Shown here one piece after another: positions 61,115 through 64,000 of a stretch of DNA of 64,000 nt (within the stretch, counting starts at the first letter, position 1; each line of letters begins with the position of its first letter). This stretch comes from Paratractidigestivibacter sp963630635 (GTDB lineage Bacteria; Actinomycetota; Coriobacteriia; Coriobacteriales; Atopobiaceae). The notes beneath the pieces are model-generated. The model did not search any database. It saw nothing but the letters and a program-made list of their open reading frames with translations, and was not told where the DNA came from. The stretch is from positions 69,557-133,556 of the forward strand of contig CAVGOA010000001.1 of the NCBI GenBank assembly GCA_963630635.1, written 5' to 3'. The position numbers and the translations under genes are program-made.

Positions 61115-62833
61115 TTGAAACGCTACCAGACGATGTCCAAGCTCTATGCACCCACGTTGAAGGAAGACCCCAACGAGGCTGAGCTTGTGAGCCACAAGCT
61201 GCTGCTTCGAGCGGGCATGATCCGCAAGACCGCCGCCGGCCTCTACAGCTACCTGCCTCTGTGCTGGCGCGTCATTCGCAAGATCGAGGACGTCATCCGC
61301 GACGAGATGGAGGGCATCGGCGCCCAGGAGATGCTGACCCCCATTGTCACCCCTGCCGAGCTTTGGGAGCAGTCGGGCCGCTACGCCGCCTATGGCCCCG
61401 AGCTCATGCGCCTGAAGGACCGTCACGACCGCGATTTTGTGTTGGGCCCCACCCACGAGGAGACTTACACCGACCTGGTGCGCAATGAGCTTCGCAGCTA
61501 CAAGCAGCTGCCCGTCACCCTGTATCACATCCAGGACAAGTTCCGCGACGAGCTGCGCCCCCGCTTTGGCCTTATGCGCGGCCGCGAGTTCATCATGAAG
61601 GACGCCTACTCGTTTAGCGCCACGCAGGAGTCCCTGCAGCAGTGCTACGACGACGAGAAGGCCGCCTATGCCCGCATTGCCGAGCGCTGCGGCTTAAAGG
61701 CCCTGCCCGTCGTGGCCGACTCCGGCCAGATCGGTGGCGACACCTCGGTCGAGTTCATGGCCCTGGCGGATGCCGGCGAGGCCGAGCTTGTGTGGTGCGA
61801 CTGCGGCTTTGCGGCCGACACTGAGGCAGCGACCACTAAGGTCCCGGTTGTCGACGGCCCCGGCGAGGGTACGCTGACCCGCATCGAGACCCCGGGCGTC
61901 CACAGCATCGAGGACCTTGCCTCGTTCCTTAGCATCCCGCAAAACGCCACCGTTAAGTCGCTTTGCCTTAAAGACGCAGACGAGAAGCCCGTCTTGGTGT
62001 TGGTCCCCGGCGACCACGAGCTCAACGACTGCAAGGCCGAGCACGCTTTTGGCCTGGGATACCGCATGATGACCGACGAGGAGCTTGACGGCTTTGGCCT
62101 GCCCAAGGGTTCCATCGGCCCCGTTAACCTGCCCCAGGGCATCCGTATTGTGTGCGACGAGTCTTTGAAGGACGTCCACAGCTGGGCCTGCGGCGCCAAC
62201 GTCGACGGCTTCCACTTCACCGGCATCGAGCCCGGCCGTGACTTCGTTGCCGACGAGTGGGCCGACCTCATCACCGTGCGCGAGGGCGACCCCTGCCCCA
62301 AGTGCGGCTGCGCCCTCCACACCGCTCGTGGCATCGAGATCTCCCAGGTCTTCCAACTAGGCACCAAGTACTCCGAGTCGATGGGCGCCACGTTCATGGA
62401 CGAGGACGGCCGCGAGAAGCCCTTCCTCATGGGTTGCTACGGCATCGGCGTCTCTCGCATGGTGAGCGCCATCGTCGAGCAGCACAACGACGAGAACGGC
62501 ATCTGCTGGCCCGTATGCGTCGCCCCTTACGAGGTCGAGGTCATCGCCATGAACGTGGGCGACGACGTGGTGTGGCCCGTGGCCCAAAAGGTGACCGAGG
62601 AGCTTGCCGCCGCCGACCTCGAGGTTGTTTTGGACGACCGCAAGGAGCGCCCGGGCGTGAAGTTTGCCGACGCCGACCTCATTGGCCTGCCTTACCAGGT
62701 CATCTTGGGCAAGCGCGGCGTGGCAAACGGCCAGGCCGAGGTCAAGGTCCGCGCCACCGGTGAGCGCTTTGACGTGGCGCTGGACGAGCTCGCGTCTTGG
62801 CTGAGTGAGAAGATCGTGCCTGCGCGCGCGTAG
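61115..62833 (+). CDS. proS: Prolyl-tRNA synthetase (bacterial type)
   Basis: 572 residues, with the insertion (editing) domain at about 225-400 between motifs 2 and 3. Class II features: AGMIRKTAAGLYSYLPL, PAELWEQSGR, VLGPTHEE, FRDELRPRFGLMRGREFIMKDAYSF, CYGIGVSR. A CPKCG pair lies near 390. TTG 61115 is preferred because GAAAGG sits 10 bases upstream; ATG 61133 is the alternative. Follows ispG in the usual order. Confidence 0.97.
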   Translation: MKRYQTMSKLYAPTLKEDPNEAELVSHKLLLRAGMIRKTAAGLYSYLPLCWRVIRKIEDVIRDEMEGIGAQEMLTPIVTPAELWEQSGRYAAYGPELMRLKDRHDRDFVLGPTHEETYTDLVRNELRSYKQLPVTLYHIQDKFRDELRPRFGLMRGREFIMKDAYSFSATQESLQQCYDDEKAAYARIAERCGLKALPVVADSGQIGGDTSVEFMALADAGEAELVWCDCGFAADTEAATTKVPVVDGPGEGTLTRIETPGVHSIEDLASFLSIPQNATVKSLCLKDADEKPVLVLVPGDHELNDCKAEHAFGLGYRMMTDEELDGFGLPKGSIGPVNLPQGIRIVCDESLKDVHSWACGANVDGFHFTGIEPGRDFVADEWADLITVREGDPCPKCGCALHTARGIEISQVFQLGTKYSESMGATFMDEDGREKPFLMGCYGIGVSRMVSAIVEQHNDENGICWPVCVAPYEVEVIAMNVGDDVVWPVAQKVTEELAAADLEVVLDDRKERPGVKFADADLIGLPYQVILGKRGVANGQAEVKVRATGERFDVALDELASWLSEKIVPARA

Positions 62834-62880
62834 GGTTTTCTCGGCGCTTCATGCGCTTGAAAAACGCAATTGCTATGCTG

Positions 62881-62910
62881 GTGCCCCGAGAGATCGGGGC
62901 ACTTCTTTTG
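62881..62910 (+). terminator. Terminator after proS
   Basis: GTGCCCCGA (62881-62889) pairs perfectly with TCGGGGCAC (62894-62902) across GAGA, then TTCTTTTG. It lies 13 bases before the next gene's Shine-Dalgarno sequence, so it could also regulate that gene. Confidence 0.85.
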
Positions 62911-62922
62911 AGGGGAGAAGAC

Positions 62923-63957
62923 ATGAACTACAGCGAGCTGGCAGCATCTGCCAGGGGAAACATCGGGCCGTACTGCAAGGCGTGCCCTGTTTGCGACGGG
63001 CGCGGTTGCCGCGGCCAGATTCCGGGGCCGGGCGCCAAGGGTTCGGGCACCGTGGCCATGCGAAACCACGAGGCCTGGCAGCGCGTGCTTCTCAACATGG
63101 ACACGCTGCACCCGTACTTTGAGGCCTCGACCGGCGTCAACGTGCTTGGTCGTGATTTGGCGCTGCCCGTCATGATTGGTCCCGTGGGCGACGTCCAGCG
63201 ACACTATGGCCAGAAGTACGACACGGTTTCGTACAACGGTTGCATTCTTGAGGCTGCAAACGGCTTTGGGACGCTTGCCTGGACCGGCGACGGCCTTGAC
63301 CCGCAGATCATGAAAAAGTCCTGCGAGGTTATTGCCGGTCTTGGCGGCGCCGGTGTGGTCACGGTGAAGCCCTGGGACGAGAAGACCCTCGAAGCCAAGC
63401 TTGCCCAGGCGCTTGCCGCACGCCCCGCCGCGGTCGCCATGGACATCGACGCTGCCGGCCTGCCATTTCTTAAGGGTCAGAACCCACCTGCAGGCGCCAA
63501 GGACGAGGGTCAGGTCGCGGAGGTCGCGAGTGCTTGCCGCGAGCAGGGGATTCCGTTTGTCCTGAAGGGCGTTATGACCCCGCGCGCGGCCGAGCTTGCA
63601 GCACGCGCCGGCGCCAAAGCGATCGTGGTCTCTAACCACGGTGGCCGCGTCCTTGACGGCGTGCCCGCGACGGCCGACGTCTTGCCCGGAATCGCCGCTG
63701 CCGTGGGTGACCAGATCGAGGTCCTGGTAGATGGCGGTATTCGTAGCGGCCTTGACGTCTTTCGCGCCCTTGCGCTGGGAGCTAAGGCCGTCCTTATGTG
63801 CCGCCCCTTCGTTGTCGCGGCCTTTGGCGCCGGCGAGAAGGGCGTTACCGACTATCTAACCCAGTTGCAGCGTGAGCTTGCCGACACCATGGAGATGTGC
63901 GGCGCCGCCAGCGTTGCCGACATCACCAGCGAGATGCTCTTCGAGCCGCGCCGCTAG
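62923..63957 (+). CDS. FMN-dependent alpha-hydroxy-acid dehydrogenase/oxidase family protein
   Basis: Family oxidises lactate, glycolate or similar acids through FMN. 344 residues. The barrel C-half is typical: LKGVMTPRAAELAARAGA, IVVSNHGGR with the catalytic His (about 239), and VLVDGGIRSGLDVFRALALGAKAVLMCRP. The N-terminus has a cysteine cluster, Cys18, 21, 24 and 29 (CKACPVCDGRGC), which is not part of plain lactate oxidase and could bind an iron-sulfur cluster or zinc. ATG 62923 follows AGGGGAG; an ATG at 62851 is upstream of the terminator hairpin and rejected. The substrate is unknown; isopentenyl diphosphate isomerase type 2 is a related alternative. Confidence 0.85.
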   Translation: MNYSELAASARGNIGPYCKACPVCDGRGCRGQIPGPGAKGSGTVAMRNHEAWQRVLLNMDTLHPYFEASTGVNVLGRDLALPVMIGPVGDVQRHYGQKYDTVSYNGCILEAANGFGTLAWTGDGLDPQIMKKSCEVIAGLGGAGVVTVKPWDEKTLEAKLAQALAARPAAVAMDIDAAGLPFLKGQNPPAGAKDEGQVAEVASACREQGIPFVLKGVMTPRAAELAARAGAKAIVVSNHGGRVLDGVPATADVLPGIAAAVGDQIEVLVDGGIRSGLDVFRALALGAKAVLMCRPFVVAAFGAGEKGVTDYLTQLQRELADTMEMCGAASVADITSEMLFEPRR

Positions 63958-64000
63958 CCCCTCCCTTAAAATCAGCCGTTCTCTGTGGCAAATCCGCACC

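Noticed and set aside
63958..64000. Possible terminator or new gene start at the right edge
   Set aside because: Only 43 bases remain; no hairpin with T-run or open frame can be supported.

Overview
The window is a gene-dense bacterial chromosome segment (G+C clearly above 50%, frequent GTG and TTG starts, short intergenic gaps). It reads as housekeeping core genome of a member of the Coriobacteriia (Actinomycetota). This is an inference from gene neighbourhoods: a TIGR03960/TIGR03936 radical-SAM pair ahead of rplU-rpmA-obg, alpha2beta2 glycyl-tRNA synthetase (glyQ+glyS), pyruvate phosphate dikinase with its regulator gene, and a complete mreBCD-mrdA-rodA rod-shape block. I saw no rRNA, CRISPR array, insertion sequence, prophage or plasmid gene. 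There is one tRNA, tRNA-Arg(CCG).

Layout. (1) 1-1103: the 5' end of trpS (minus strand) diverges from a 5-formyltetrahydrofolate cyclo-ligase. (2) 1166-10152, minus strand: a contiguous aromatic amino acid cluster reading aroF-tyrA-aroB-aroA-aroC-pheA-aroE/aroK fusion-aroQ. It covers all seven shikimate steps plus the Phe and Tyr branches. Its last gene is unusual: the type II dehydroquinase carries an N-terminal PTS EIIB domain with an intact phospho-acceptor cysteine. (3) 10285-12846: tRNA-Arg and a CtpE-like P-type cation ATPase. (4) 12979-22912: a zinc-ribbon membrane protein, a cyclophilin and a TPR membrane protein, then mreB, mreC, mreD, mrdA, rodA and a DUF697-like protein. (5) 22967-32031: the radical-SAM pair, rplU, rpmA, obg, proB, proA, nadD, yqeK, rsfS. 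(6) 32044-35303, minus: a two-component system whose kinase stop codon overlaps a dinB start. (7) 35526-45612: rpsP, khpA, rimM, trmD, lepB, glyQ, glyS, a PPDK regulator broken by an assembly gap (41215-41482), ppdK and a DUF6273-type lipoprotein-like or membrane protein. (8) 45721-52244: rplS, rnhB, yraN, comM, dprA, trmFO and a Xer recombinase. (9) 52487-63957: rpsB, tsf, pyrH, frr, uppS, cdsA, dxr, rseP, ispG, proS and an FMN-dependent alpha-hydroxy-acid dehydrogenase family gene.

How the genes work together. The left block makes chorismate, prephenate, Phe and Tyr precursors from PEP and erythrose-4-phosphate. The central blocks build the lateral cell wall and make ribosomes and translation factors, with proline and NAD synthesis embedded. 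The right block couples translation factors to MEP isoprenoid synthesis (dxr, ispG), undecaprenyl diphosphate (uppS), CDP-diacylglycerol (cdsA) and intramembrane proteolysis (rseP).

The observations most worth following are the EIIB-AroQ fusion, three direct repeats with an exact 22-bp period upstream of yraN-comM-dprA, a site-2 protease with a winged-helix-like insertion, a second N-terminal membrane segment in PBP2, and paired hairpins in the ppdK leader. All coordinates were read by eye; structures and families were recognised from motifs, without database searches.
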